Source of the DNA: Cryomorpha sp963748925 | Lineage (GTDB): Bacteria; Bacteroidota; Bacteroidia; Flavobacteriales_D; Cryomorphaceae | DNA: 64,000 nt | Reading direction: 5' to 3' | Assembly (NCBI GenBank): GCA_963748925.1 | Contig: CAVVKG010000010.1 | Coordinates: forward strand, 20,741 to 84,740 | Shown here: in pieces, positions 15,047 to 24,478 of the stretch | Numbering within the stretch: the stretch's first letter is position 1 | How the letters are laid out: each line of letters starts with the position of its first letter | Notes under the pieces: model-generated | Database searches by the model: none | Told to the model about the DNA's origin: nothing | The model's input: only the letters and a program-made list of their open reading frames with translations | Translations under genes and position numbers: made by a program

Positions 15047-15505
15047 CTACTTAATCATTCGCGCCATGATTACAAGCTGCCCGGTGTGATATGCGGTATG
15101 CTCAATGACCAGCAATACTTCGCGAAGTAAAGTTTGATCTTCTCCGTTTTTAACCACAGTTAAAAGTTCTTCGTTTTTCGCAATTTCTATCAATGCATCG
15201 CGATCTTCAAAGTATGATTTTTTTAGGTTTTCCCATTCCGTTTCATCTTTGGGGCCTTCATTTTCAGGCCAGTAATCATCGGGCCACTTGTGAGATTTGT
15301 ACTCATCCGATACACAGAATTTCAGAATGTCCTTTTGGGCAAATGTAATGTGGTAGAACATCTCGTAAGGGGAATAAGGCAGATTATACATCCGCTCTCC
15401 AACATTATCGAATTCGAATTTTTCAATTACCTTATCTATCGGTAAGAATGCCTCTCCGCCGTTTAGATGCTTTATTAGTTGGTTTTTGATTGTTTTTTCA
15501 TCCAT
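15047..15505 (-). CDS. DinB-superfamily protein (four-helix metal-binding)
   Basis: The 152-residue protein matches the DinB/DfrB-like four-helix bundle. The three presumed metal histidines are in MFYHITFAQ and in VIEHTAYHTGQLV. Tryptophan- and proline-rich SHKWPDDYWPENEGP lies between helices 2 and 3. Members bind Ni, Zn or Fe, and some are thiol-dependent S-transferases; the activity here is unknown. It lies between the transposase remnant and the convergent lipoprotein gene. Confidence 0.85.
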   Translation of the reverse strand: MDEKTIKNQLIKHLNGGEAFLPIDKVIEKFEFDNVGERMYNLPYSPYEMFYHITFAQKDILKFCVSDEYKSHKWPDDYWPENEGPKDETEWENLKKSYFEDRDALIEIAKNEELLTVVKNGEDQTLLREVLLVIEHTAYHTGQLVIMARMIK

Positions 15506-15558
15506 AGTTTACTAACGTGAAATGTGGCTGTTTGGTTTCCTGTTATCGATCGAACCGT

Positions 15559-15588
15559 CGCAGAGACGCGATGCATCGCGGCTCTGCG
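15559..15588. repeat. REP-type palindrome 3' of the transposase remnant
   Basis: A 30-bp palindrome with core CGCGATGCATCGCG, flanked by CGCAGAG on one side and CTCTGCG on the other, with one mismatch per arm. A further outer pair, CGAACCG/CGGTTCG, brackets it. The core is identical to the palindrome inside the transposase gene. Confidence 0.75.
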
Positions 15589-15631
15589 GTAGACGATGAC
15601 GGAAAAAACGGTTCGTATTGAAACATTCAGG

Positions 15632-16299
15632 TCAGAAAAATTTGTCCTCCGTCCAATTTTCAGGGTTTTTTTAATATAATTCGAAATTCTGTCGAATTCG
15701 CCTTGATTGCGAATTACGTGATCGTAGAATTTTGGTTGCCATTTGAATGACAGATTGTTAATTCTGGCGTATGTCGTAACTGCCGATTTAAACCCGCGCA
15801 TTATAGATCCCAAATTTTTCTATTGGGGGCCGAATTGGTTTTGAATTGTTTTGCCGGTTCTTGTATCTGGGAATTTTGGGTTGGTGATTTCGATTATATT
15901 GGGTTTAGGATTGGCGGGTTTATCCGTTGAATCGCGATGTGGTGAATAATCCGTGGAGACGCGATGCATCGCGTCTCTATCAAATTTTTTGTTCCGCGAA
16001 TTGTATTTGTTCCCACCAATAATGATAATTCCATGAAAATGATTGGGCATTACCTGAAAATCGCCCAGCATCAAATTCATATCGGGGCGCAATTCCAATG
16101 TTTTTAACCACTCTATATTTACCTGATGGCCAATCTGATTTGGAATCATTTTTCCATTTTTTACTTCGCCAAAAAAATGAATTCGCTGATGTGTGCACGC
16201 TGTTATGAAATAAGGTGCAGACCAATTATAATTCCAATATTTTAATCGGGTCGAATCACTGCGGTATTTGCCTTTGAATAGTCTCACGTAGAGCTTCAA
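15632..16299 (-). pseudogene. REP-associated tyrosine transposase (Y1/RAYT), inactivated
   Basis: The frame from 16299 encodes a RAYT-type Y1 transposase: TRLKYWNYNWSAPYFIT, the H-x-H-like metal site in VMPNHFHGIIII, and then NQFGP. It is broken twice. An in-frame TAG at 15820-15822 interrupts NQFGPQ and KNLGSIMRGFKSAVTTYAR. A frame change in an A-run near 15667 then separates the main frame from the expected ending KNPENWTEDKFF, whose stop is at 15632-15634. A REP palindrome has been copied into the middle of the gene (15956-15977), adding residues DAMHRVS in frame. The gene should not make a working transposase. Confidence 0.85.
15956..15977. repeat. REP-type palindrome inside the transposase remnant
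   Basis: A perfect 22-bp palindrome: GAGACGCGATG and its exact reverse complement. It has the same core as 15559-15588. It lies within the RAYT coding sequence, between the HUH part and the C-terminal part. Confidence 0.8.
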
Positions 16300-16360
16300 T
16301 AAAATCGTGAAGGACTCTAATATAACAAATACTGTCGAATTTTAACGTCTCTGAATTGCG

Positions 16361-17476
16361 CTAATCCCAATAAATATCCGTCACAATCGCATGGTGGTCT
16401 GAGATGGTTTCGGGTAGCTTGTGGTAGTTTGCTGAGTAGAGCGTAGGACTGTGAAAAATATAGTCAATCCTGAAAGAAGGAAATTTACCGATGTAGGTAT
16501 TCCCAATTCCCCATCCGCTTTCGCGAAAGGAGTCTACCATACCTTCGGCGAGTTGAGCATAGCTATACGAAACAGGTGTATCGTTAAAATCACCACAAAT
16601 AATAACGGGATAAGGGCATTCGGCCACATGAGCCTTGATAGAATGTACCTGACTGGCTCGCTTTTTATATGCCGTGCTCAGTCTGTCAATTATTCCCAGC
16701 CCGTCTTTAATTACCGGCTTTACATCCTGCTCGGTGTTTTTTATCTCGTCCATAAACCGGTAGTCATCGTTCCGGAAACGGATAGAAGCCACATGGGCAT
16801 TATAAACTCTGAGAGTATCGCCATTTACAACTATGTCGCTGAATATGCACGCGTTGCTGTTTTCACGATCAAATCGTACGCGTCCCGTATTTACAATTGG
16901 AAATTTGCTGAAAGTTGCAATCCCATATTTCTCATCCATATTGATGGAGTTGGTGTAATGCACATTTTCAAATGGGGTCTTGAGCCTTTTCTTAAGCGTT
17001 TCGCGAGTGTCAAACTTCCCGGGGGTTGTATTGTGAAAATATTCCTGAAAGCAATATATATCTCCATTTGTTGCTTCCAGACCGGTCATCATTGTATCTC
17101 TATCCTGCTTGTTTCTCTTCCAGTTGTACCACCCAAAAAGCTTCACATTTTGAGATACTACCGTTATTTTTTCACTATTTGTTGTCGCTTCCGCGAGATG
17201 GGGTATTAATTGAAAATAAGATGAAAGATGAGAAAGCCCGATAAGGATACCAATCACCGAGATAAGTGCCAGCCTTTTCTTTACGAGCAGCCAAAATAGA
17301 ATGAAGAAAATATTTGCGACGAGAATAACACCGTAGGCAATACCAAAAAAAGCAAAGAAGGCGTATTCCTCCGGGTTTATATAAGTTGATAGATATGCCA
17401 GGATAAGGGACAAAACCGCCAGTATGTTTAAAAAAACCAACAGGCGCTTGCTCAATGATCTAAGCCACTTTATCAC
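16361..17476 (-). CDS. Membrane-anchored endonuclease/exonuclease/phosphatase-family protein
   Basis: The 371-residue protein uses a GTG start that overlaps the last base of the upstream rhomboid stop (TAGTG). Three hydrophobic helices (about 12-32, 38-62 and 66-88) anchor a C-terminal EEP domain facing the periplasm. Motifs: SQNVKLFGW, CFQEYF (catalytic Glu), VYNAHVAS, ICGDFNDTPVS, FRIDYIFHS and SDHHAIVTDI. Metal-dependent phosphodiester or phosphomonoester hydrolysis is expected, with the substrate (DNA, lipid or sphingolipid) unknown. It is the last gene of the mutL-rhomboid-rhomboid-EEP set. This gene order is common in Flavobacteriales. Confidence 0.88.
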   Translation of the reverse strand: MIKWLRSLSKRLLVFLNILAVLSLILAYLSTYINPEEYAFFAFFGIAYGVILVANIFFILFWLLVKKRLALISVIGILIGLSHLSSYFQLIPHLAEATTNSEKITVVSQNVKLFGWYNWKRNKQDRDTMMTGLEATNGDIYCFQEYFHNTTPGKFDTRETLKKRLKTPFENVHYTNSINMDEKYGIATFSKFPIVNTGRVRFDRENSNACIFSDIVVNGDTLRVYNAHVASIRFRNDDYRFMDEIKNTEQDVKPVIKDGLGIIDRLSTAYKKRASQVHSIKAHVAECPYPVIICGDFNDTPVSYSYAQLAEGMVDSFRESGWGIGNTYIGKFPSFRIDYIFHSPTLYSANYHKLPETISDHHAIVTDIYWD

Positions 17477-18384
17477 TATTTCTTGCTTGCGTTAAAAAGG
17501 TATTCCTTCTCGGCTTTTGTCAGACTTTCATATCCGCTTTGAGAAATTTTATCGAGAATGGTATCAATTTTCTTTTGGTACTCTTTGTCGTGCTTTGAGG
17601 GTTGTTGCGGTTCCGCTTTCTGCGAAAAGGTGCTTTTACCCGATCGGGCTTTGCTCGATGCCACCTTCATTTTTGGTTTGGGTTTTATCAAATCTGAAAA
17701 GAAGTCGGTAACTGCAAAAAAACCTTTCGACCAGTCATTGCCTTTTTGAAGTTGGAGGGCATAAAGGAATCCGAAAAGGGCACCACCAAGGTGGGCCATA
17801 CGGCCGCCACTATTTCCTCCATCCAGAAATAGGACATCCAGAGCGACAAAAAATATGGCAATCCATTTGAGTTTTACATTCCCGATAAGGAGAAGACGCA
17901 GCTCAATGTTGGGCTGGTAGGTAGCAATGGCCACTAATATAGCCATAATAGAAGCAGAGGCTCCATAAATCAAACTACCGGTAAGGGTACTAAAGACAGG
18001 GAAGATATTGAAGGCCGCGAAATACATTACAAAACCTGCAATTCCGCCTAGAATGTAAACTGCCAGAAGTCTTTTTCCATTCAATAGATTCTCAAAGATC
18101 CTGCCTGCAACGTAAAGCAGAATCATGTTGAATAAAAGGTGCATAAGTCCTTCATGAACAAACATGTAGGTTATAAGAGTCCAGGGCTTGTAGAGCATTT
18201 GCTCCCAACTTGAGCTACCAGCTATCCATGGTCTCACAAAGTTTAAAAGCGGGGTTTGGTAGAAGAAACCAAAAATGCGAATCAATGAAAGCAGAACAAA
18301 TACGCCAATATTCACAAATAGCAGTCGGGTAACGATGCTACCCGAGTTATAAGCAAGTTTCAGATCATCAAGGATTGATGCCAT
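17476..18384 (-). CDS. Rhomboid-family intramembrane serine protease (with C-terminal DUF6576-like tail)
   Basis: I start at the ATG at 18384 (MASILDDLKLAYNSG), 1 base after the previous stop, giving 302 residues. An earlier frame start inside the neighbouring gene adds non-family sequence. Six membrane helices are visible. The catalytic serine is in IYGASASIMAI and the histidine in MAHLGGALFGF, and an HEGLMHLLFNM loop-helix motif is also present. A cytoplasmic tail ends KKIDTILDKISQSGYESLTK, a short domain often attached to Bacteroidota rhomboids. It should cleave single-pass membrane proteins. It is coupled to the upstream rhomboid gene. Confidence 0.88.
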   Translation of the reverse strand: MASILDDLKLAYNSGSIVTRLLFVNIGVFVLLSLIRIFGFFYQTPLLNFVRPWIAGSSSWEQMLYKPWTLITYMFVHEGLMHLLFNMILLYVAGRIFENLLNGKRLLAVYILGGIAGFVMYFAAFNIFPVFSTLTGSLIYGASASIMAILVAIATYQPNIELRLLLIGNVKLKWIAIFFVALDVLFLDGGNSGGRMAHLGGALFGFLYALQLQKGNDWSKGFFAVTDFFSDLIKPKPKMKVASSKARSGKSTFSQKAEPQQPSKHDKEYQKKIDTILDKISQSGYESLTKAEKEYLFNASKK

Positions 18385-18385
18385 A

Positions 18386-19129
18386 TTAATATTGTCTGTA
18401 AGTATTATCGTTTCTCTTCCAGTACTTGATGAGGATATATCCAAAAAGCATTCCGCCGAGATGAGCAAAGTGGGCTGTGTTATCGCCGGGTCTGTTCGCA
18501 ATTCCAGAGAATAATTCAATCGCCCCATAGCCCATTACAAAGTACTTTGCTTTGATAGGTACCGGAAAGAACAAAAGCATAAGCCGTACGTCAGGAAACA
18601 TCATACCGAATGCAAGCAAGATTCCAAAAACAGCTCCGGATGCTCCTACAACGGGCACATTGTAAAAGGCATTAAGCTTACCCATAAGCGGCTCTGAATA
18701 ATTCTTGCCTTCAGCCCAAAGCTGTACCCCCTGTGTTTTTACCGTTTCAATGGCTTGTGGTCCCAGTTGTTCTACAAGGCCATTCACCTGCCAGGCTATT
18801 ACAGCGTAATGGAGTACAAAAGCACCAAAACCGGTTATCAAATAGTAAATGAGAAATTTTTGAGGACCCCAAACACGTTCTATTGCTGTTCCAAACATCC
18901 ACAAGGCAAACATATTGAAAAATATATGTGCCAAACCCCCATGCATGAACATATGCGTTATGATTTGCCAGGGCTTAAAATAGGGTGAATCGTAGTAATA
19001 AGCGCCAAACAGCTTGGTAAGAGGCTCATAAGCAATAGTGCCCAGAAAGAAAAGCCCATTTATTATAAGCAGATTTTTAACTACTACCGGCATATTGCTA
19101 AGGATGCCTCCGGATTGATTGCCTAACAT
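18386..19129 (-). CDS. Rhomboid-family intramembrane serine protease
   Basis: The 247 residues have six hydrophobic helices. The dyad is the serine in VGASGAVFGIL and the histidine in HFAHLGGMLFGY. The L1/TM2 motif is HGGLAHIFFNMFALWMFG. The start codon follows the mutL stop directly (no gap). Together with the next gene it forms a tandem pair of different rhomboids, which differ in the loop between helices 2 and 3 and in the tail. The substrate is unknown. Confidence 0.9.
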   Translation of the reverse strand: MLGNQSGGILSNMPVVVKNLLIINGLFFLGTIAYEPLTKLFGAYYYDSPYFKPWQIITHMFMHGGLAHIFFNMFALWMFGTAIERVWGPQKFLIYYLITGFGAFVLHYAVIAWQVNGLVEQLGPQAIETVKTQGVQLWAEGKNYSEPLMGKLNAFYNVPVVGASGAVFGILLAFGMMFPDVRLMLLFFPVPIKAKYFVMGYGAIELFSGIANRPGDNTAHFAHLGGMLFGYILIKYWKRNDNTYRQY

Positions 19130-20962
19130 TTATGCTTTAAATTTTTTATCTAGTTCGTCGTTTGTAAAAGTAAGAATTGTTGGCTTGCCGTTTGGCGCAG
19201 CCTGCGGCTGACTGCATGCAAAGAGCTTATCAATAAGATCAAGCATTTCTGCCCGCTGCAATTTTTTACCCTCCCTGATGCACAAGCTGCGTGCAAGGCT
19301 TCGCGCTAGCCGGTCGCGTGTGTTACTTTGTACTTCATTTACCGAATTTTTATATTGTTCCAAAAAGTTTTCGATCAATCCCTGCACCGGCACATCTGCT
19401 GCTTCGGTGGGTATCCCATTTATAACAATCTCATTGCCCCCAAAGTTGTCGATGGTAAAACCCAGTCGATGCAAATCATCCTGCAAGTCACTTATTAAAG
19501 CACAATCGGCGTTAGAAAGTTCAATAGTTTGTGGAAAAAGTTGTTGCTGGCTTAATCCACCTTGATTTTCAAGGTTATTCAGAGCCTCTTCATAAAGAAT
19601 TCTCTCGTGGGCGCGCTGCTGATCAATCAAAATTAATCCAGATTTGATGGTGGTACAAATGTACTTGGCATTAAGCTGAAAAACTGATCGGTTTTCGGTT
19701 TGCCGCATGGGCATTTCATCGGCTTGCTCACGGTCAAAGAGCGGTTCCTGCTCATCGCCACTTTTTGAAATGGCGTACAAATCCTGCCACCCTGATGGAA
19801 AGCTCTTACTCCCCTGAGGTCGGGATCCACCTGCATTGCCGGCAGGTTTTACCTGCGCATCAAATGGATTGAATTCAAAATCTTTTGTTTCAGGCATTCC
19901 AACTTCCAGATTTTTGGGCATTGGGGCGACATTAAAAACATCTTCCTGATCGAAATCAAGGCTGGGCGCAATGTTGTATTTTCCCAGGCTATTGCGCACT
20001 GCCGAATGAATAATGGCGTAAATAGATCGCTCCTCGGTAAACTTAATCTCCGTTTTGGTAGGATGAATATTTACATCTATTGTAGACGGATCTACTTTCA
20101 AATACAGGAAATAGGAGGGATGCGATCCGCGGCTTACCAGTTCGTCAAAGGCTTGGTTAACGGCGTGGTTGAGGTAGCTGTTTTTAATAAATCGGTCGTT
20201 TACAAAAAAGTATTGTTCTCCGCGTGTTTTCTTGGCAAACTCCGGTTTGCCGATAAATCCTTTTACCGATACAATAGCCGTTTCTTCGCGAACAGGAACC
20301 AGCCGCTCATTGTAGCGTGGGCCAAACATATTAACAATGCGCTGCCTTAATGGCGATGATTTCACATTAAAAAGTTCGGCATTGTTGTGGTGCACCGTAA
20401 AAGCCACATCGGGATGAGCCAGCGCCACCCGTTCAAATTCTTCAATAATATGGCGCATTTCCACCGAATCTGATTTTAGGAAATTGCGCCTTGCCGGAAC
20501 ATTGTAAAACAGATTTTTTATGGAAATAGAAGTGCCACAAGGGGTTCCACAAGGCTCCTGGCTACTCACTTCACTTCCGGCTATCTGTATTTTAGTACCC
20601 AGCTCATTTTCACGCATTCGTGTTTTGAGCTCTACGTGGGCTATCGCAGCAATAGAAGCAAGGGCTTCTCCGCGAAATCCTTTTGTGCGAATTTGAAAAA
20701 GCTCTTCGGCCTTGCGAATTTTTGAGGTAGCATGGCGCTCAAAGCTCAGCCGTGCATCGGTATCGCTCATTCCACAGCCATTGTCAATGACCTGAATTAA
20801 CGTCTTCCCGGCGTCTTTTACAATCAATTTTATTTCTGAAGCACCTGCATCAATAGCATTTTCAAGCATTTCCTTCACAGCAGATGCAGGTCGTTGTACC
20901 ACTTCACCGGCCGCAATTTGATTGGCTACGGCATCTGGAAGGAGCTGAATAATATCGGGCAT
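19130..20962 (-). CDS. mutL: DNA mismatch repair protein MutL
   Basis: The 610-residue protein has an N-terminal GHKL ATPase (about 1-330): EMLENAIDAGA, IDNGCGM, RGFRGEALASI, then TSISIKNLFYNVPARRNF. A poorly conserved linker (about 340-425) leads to the C-terminal dimerisation domain. The endonuclease motif D-Q-x-A-x2-E-x4-E appears as IDQQRAHERILYEE, and the C-terminal A-P-N-G-K-P-T replaces the usual C-P-H-G-R-P-T. The acidic residues are kept, but the zinc-binding surroundings are altered, so the nicking activity is uncertain. It works with MutS to coordinate methyl-independent repair. It leads the mutL-rhomboid operon. Confidence 0.95.
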   Translation of the reverse strand: MPDIIQLLPDAVANQIAAGEVVQRPASAVKEMLENAIDAGASEIKLIVKDAGKTLIQVIDNGCGMSDTDARLSFERHATSKIRKAEELFQIRTKGFRGEALASIAAIAHVELKTRMRENELGTKIQIAGSEVSSQEPCGTPCGTSISIKNLFYNVPARRNFLKSDSVEMRHIIEEFERVALAHPDVAFTVHHNNAELFNVKSSPLRQRIVNMFGPRYNERLVPVREETAIVSVKGFIGKPEFAKKTRGEQYFFVNDRFIKNSYLNHAVNQAFDELVSRGSHPSYFLYLKVDPSTIDVNIHPTKTEIKFTEERSIYAIIHSAVRNSLGKYNIAPSLDFDQEDVFNVAPMPKNLEVGMPETKDFEFNPFDAQVKPAGNAGGSRPQGSKSFPSGWQDLYAISKSGDEQEPLFDREQADEMPMRQTENRSVFQLNAKYICTTIKSGLILIDQQRAHERILYEEALNNLENQGGLSQQQLFPQTIELSNADCALISDLQDDLHRLGFTIDNFGGNEIVINGIPTEAADVPVQGLIENFLEQYKNSVNEVQSNTRDRLARSLARSLCIREGKKLQRAEMLDLIDKLFACSQPQAAPNGKPTILTFTNDELDKKFKA

Positions 20963-20970
20963 TCTTTGTT

Positions 20971-21282
20971 TTAAACGAATTTAGAGTAGATGGCAAAAAT
21001 AATGAGAACTAGAATTCCCAAAATTACTAAAAGCCTGACGGATGAGTTACGATTTTGGCGGCGCGTTTCTTTTCGGGACCAGGAATCGCTGATCCTTTCG
21101 CGTAAATGTGACTCATAATTAGCGCCAAGTCGCTGTTCTCTAGCTAATTCTTTCTCGATTTGAATTCTACGCTTTTCAAGCTTTTCTTTTTGCTCGTCAA
21201 AAGTGCGTGGTTTGTACTCAAATCGCTTATAACGGTTACTGTCACCGAGTTTAAAAACAGATGGAATTCTTGGCGGCTTCAT
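20971..21282 (-). CDS. Small membrane protein of the mutL neighbourhood
   Basis: The 103 residues have a basic, proline-containing N-terminus (MKPPRIPSVFKLGDSNRYKR), a charged helical middle (EKLEKRRIQIEKELAREQR) and one C-terminal hydrophobic helix (LLVILGILVLIIFAIYSKF). Proteins like this lie directly upstream of mutL in many Bacteroidota, and I know of no established function. The stop is 8 bp before the mutL start, so they are probably cotranscribed. Confidence 0.8.
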   Translation of the reverse strand: MKPPRIPSVFKLGDSNRYKRFEYKPRTFDEQKEKLEKRRIQIEKELAREQRLGANYESHLRERISDSWSRKETRRQNRNSSVRLLVILGILVLIIFAIYSKFV

Positions 21283-21385
21283 ATCTCTATCAAATTTATG
21301 GATTACCGAAGATCAAATATACTTTACTCTTTTCGGTTTCGTTGTTTAAATACAAGCATTTGTGGATAAATTACTGGCATATTCA

Positions 21386-21415
21386 TTGCACTCCACTTGC
21401 GCTAACGTACATTTG
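21386..21415 (+). promoter_or_regulatory. Bacteroidota-type promoter of the GH3 fusion gene
   Basis: TTG at 21386-21388 and TACATTTG at 21408-21415 are separated by 19 bases, matching the -33/-7 pattern. The ATG at 21433 follows 17 bases later. Confidence 0.65.
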
Positions 21416-21432
21416 ACATCAAATATCGCTCC

Positions 21433-24405
21433 ATGAAATTATTGCGTTTCGTTTTATTACTTTTTGTCATGCTTTCGGCAAATGCGGGTTTTACCCAAAG
21501 TGCAGATTATCAGCCTGTTTTTAATCAGGCGAGCGCTGTCTGGGCTGATTCTGTTTTCAAGTCCTTGACGCTTGACGAGAAGATAGGTCAGCTATTTATG
21601 GTGGCAGCCTACAGCAATAAAGACGAGGCGCATGAAAAAGAGCTCGCCACGCTTATCAAAAAGCATAATATCGGCGGACTTATCTTTTTTCAGGGAGGTC
21701 CTGTACGACAAGTTGAAATGTACAACAGACTTCAGGAGAAAGCCAAAACACCCCTTTGGATCGGAATGGATGCAGAGTGGGGGCTGTCTATGCGCCTTGA
21801 TAGCACTATAAAATTCCCGCGGCAAATGACGCTGGGAGCCATTCAAAACGACTCGCTTATTTACCAGATGGGTGCCACAATAGCCCGTGAATTCAAGCGG
21901 GTAGGAGCCCATATTAATTTTGCTCCCGTCGTTGATATCAATAACAACCCGGCAAATCCGGTTATTGGAAGCCGTTCATTTGGTGAAAACAAACTTTGGG
22001 TAACCCGCAAATCTATTGCATACATGCAGGGAATGCAAAACCATGGCGTACTGGCAAATGCCAAGCATTTTCCCGGACACGGAGATACAGACACCGATTC
22101 GCATCTCGCGCTTCCCGTAATAAAACACGACAAGGCACGACTTACCGATCTTGAGCTCTATCCGTATTCAAAACTTTTCGAAAAAGGTCTTTCATCTGTC
22201 ATGGTGGCACACCTTTCGGTGAAAGCGTTTGACAGTATTCCGAATCACCCGAGTACCCTCTCGCCCGAGATTGTAACGGATTTGCTCAAGGAGAAAATGG
22301 GTTTTAACGGCCTTATTTTTACCGATGCCATGAATATGAAGGGGCTTGCAGATTATATGGCGCCGGGCGAGGTAGATGTAAGAGCCCTGGAGGCTGGAAA
22401 TGACGTGCTGCTCTTCCCTATGGATGTGCCAAAGGCAATACAAAGAATAAAAGAAGCGATTGCTCAGGGAGAATATTCGGAGGCGCAACTGGATGCGAGT
22501 GTAATGAAGATTTTACGCGCTAAAGAATGGGTGGGCTTGAATACTGAAAAGCCAATATCTACAGCCGGGCTCGTAGATAACTTGAATACCCCGGAGGCGC
22601 AGCATCTCAAGAAAAAACTTTGTGAGGCTGCTATAACTTTGATTCAGAACAAAGACAATATTATACCTTTCAAAGATTTGGAAAAACGCTCAATTGCAGT
22701 GCTTTCCATAGGGGGCAATGGCGTTGTTTTTAAGAACAGACTAGCGAAGTACTGCGATTTTAAAGCGGTAGAATCTCCGGCTACGCCTTCACTCGCCGAT
22801 GGGAAAAGCATTGGCGAACAGCTTGCCGGCAGCAATACGATTATTGTAAATGTGGAAGGAACCAATAATCGTCCGGGCAAGAACTTTGGACTTAGTCAGG
22901 CCGCTATTTCGCTAATGGAATCAATAGCACTTGAGCACACAGTAATTCTGGTGCATCAGGGAAGTCCGTATGCGCTTGAAAAACTGGCTCACCCGGAGCG
23001 GTTTGCTGCTATTGTGGTGAGTTATCAGGATGATGCCTACCTGAGTCGAGCCGCAGCAGATGCGCTGGTAGGAGCCATAAAAGTTACCGGAAAACTCCCG
23101 GTTTCAATAGGTAATTATTTTCCCGCTCAAACAGGTGTTGAGTTGTCTGAAACCATCAGACTTTACTATACGACTCCCATGGAATTTGGCTTGAAGCCGG
23201 ATGCTTTTGCTCAGATTGACAGCATTGCCATTGAAGGAATTCGGAAACGCGCATACCCCGGAGCACAGATTCTTGTGGCCAAAAAAGGCAAGATTATTTA
23301 CGAAAAGACTTTTGGTTTTCACACGTATGACGATAGCCAACCGGTGCGCACTACCGATATTTACGACCTGGCGTCTATTACCAAGATTGTGGCCAGCACC
23401 TTGAGCCTCATGAAGCTAGACGATGAAGGCAAGTTTGATTTAGATTCGCCTCTACACAATTACTTTCCTGAAATTGAGAAAACCAACCCTTATTACGACA
23501 TGCTTCCGCGCCGAATGCTGGCACACGTAGCGGGTATGCCTGCGTGGATTCCTTTCTATACCAGCACCATTAAAGATGGGGAGCCAAAGTGGAATATTTA
23601 CTCCAAAACAAGATCTGACTTGTACTCCCGGCAGGTAGCTTATAAAATGTTTATTAATAAAAACTACAGCGACTCGCTTCTAACCAAGATAGTATTGGCT
23701 CCTTTGCGGGCAAACAACGACTACAAATACAGCGATTTAGGTTATTATTTCATGCGCGAAATTGTGAAGCGTCAAAGTGGTTTGCGTATAGATAGTTTCG
23801 CTTCCGCGAATTTTTACACACCGCTGGGTCTCTCCACGATGGGTTATTTGCCGCTTGAGCGATTTCCCAAAGACCGCATTTTGCCAACTGAATACGATAC
23901 CTATTTTAGAAAAGAGCTTGTACATGGCTATGTGCACGATCCCGGTGCTGCGATGCAGGGCGGGGTAGGTGGCCATGCGGGAGTATTTAGCAATGCCGAA
24001 GATCTGGCAGTTGTTATGCAGATGCTTCTCAATAAAGGAGTTTACGGGGGCAAGCGCTATCTTAAAGCTTCAACCATCGAGGAATATACAAAGTGTCAGT
24101 TTTGCAAAGATGAGAATGATGTAAACCGCCGTGGTGCCGGCTTTGACAAGCCCGTTATTCCACCCGGACCCGGGCCTACATGCAAATGTGTTTCTTTCGA
24201 ATCTTTTGGCCACAGCGGATTTACCGGTACGATTGTCTGGGCTGATCCGGTAGAGGATATTGTTTATGTTTTCTTGAGCAACAGGGTTTATCCAAGCGCC
24301 GAAAACAACCGGCTCGCTAAGCTCAATATCCGGACGGATATTCAGGCCGAGATTTACAGGGTGTTAAGCGCTTCGCCTGCAGATACTGCGCTTGTGACGC
24401 CCTAA
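21433..24405 (+). CDS. Glycoside hydrolase family 3 / serine beta-lactamase-type fusion
   Basis: The 990-residue protein begins with a signal peptide (about 1-21, ending AGFTQ). Residues about 40-390 form a GH3 N-terminal domain like NagZ, with the catalytic Asp-His loop in KHFPGHGDTDTDSHLALPV and the nucleophile region FNGLIFTDAMNMKG. A GH3 C-terminal domain follows (about 400-580). Residues about 600-975 are a beta-lactamase/penicillin-binding-type hydrolase with S-x-x-K in ASITKIVAS, Y-x-N replaced by YSDLGY, and an H-x-G-like HSGFTGT. The combination suggests periplasmic turnover of muropeptides or other aminosugar glycans, and is widespread in Bacteroidota. It has its own promoter and terminator. 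Confidence 0.93.
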   Translation: MKLLRFVLLLFVMLSANAGFTQSADYQPVFNQASAVWADSVFKSLTLDEKIGQLFMVAAYSNKDEAHEKELATLIKKHNIGGLIFFQGGPVRQVEMYNRLQEKAKTPLWIGMDAEWGLSMRLDSTIKFPRQMTLGAIQNDSLIYQMGATIAREFKRVGAHINFAPVVDINNNPANPVIGSRSFGENKLWVTRKSIAYMQGMQNHGVLANAKHFPGHGDTDTDSHLALPVIKHDKARLTDLELYPYSKLFEKGLSSVMVAHLSVKAFDSIPNHPSTLSPEIVTDLLKEKMGFNGLIFTDAMNMKGLADYMAPGEVDVRALEAGNDVLLFPMDVPKAIQRIKEAIAQGEYSEAQLDASVMKILRAKEWVGLNTEKPISTAGLVDNLNTPEAQHLKKKLCEAAITLIQNKDNIIPFKDLEKRSIAVLSIGGNGVVFKNRLAKYCDFKAVESPATPSLADGKSIGEQLAGSNTIIVNVEGTNNRPGKNFGLSQAAISLMESIALEHTVILVHQGSPYALEKLAHPERFAAIVVSYQDDAYLSRAAADALVGAIKVTGKLPVSIGNYFPAQTGVELSETIRLYYTTPMEFGLKPDAFAQIDSIAIEGIRKRAYPGAQILVAKKGKIIYEKTFGFHTYDDSQPVRTTDIYDLASITKIVASTLSLMKLDDEGKFDLDSPLHNYFPEIEKTNPYYDMLPRRMLAHVAGMPAWIPFYTSTIKDGEPKWNIYSKTRSDLYSRQVAYKMFINKNYSDSLLTKIVLAPLRANNDYKYSDLGYYFMREIVKRQSGLRIDSFASANFYTPLGLSTMGYLPLERFPKDRILPTEYDTYFRKELVHGYVHDPGAAMQGGVGGHAGVFSNAEDLAVVMQMLLNKGVYGGKRYLKASTIEEYTKCQFCKDENDVNRRGAGFDKPVIPPGPGPTCKCVSFESFGHSGFTGTIVWADPVEDIVYVFLSNRVYPSAENNRLAKLNIRTDIQAEIYRVLSASPADTALVTP

Positions 24406-24432
24406 AGTGTGGCAAGGTGTTTTTTTTAAAAA

Positions 24433-24455
24433 AAAGTCGCCAATCCGGCGACTTT
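24433..24455 (+). terminator. Bidirectional terminator
   Basis: Perfect 9-bp stem AAAGTCGCC / GGCGACTTT, loop AATCC, preceded by eight A and followed by AAATTTTT. It lies between the convergent GH3 fusion gene and the coiled-coil lipoprotein gene and can serve both. Confidence 0.88.
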
Positions 24456-24478
24456 AAATTTTTCTAAGAAATCGTTAA

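Noticed and set aside
16451..17209. 252-codon plus-strand frame opposite the EEP gene
   Set aside because: Antisense to a gene with all EEP motifs; cysteine- and isoleucine-rich composition typical of a shadow frame.
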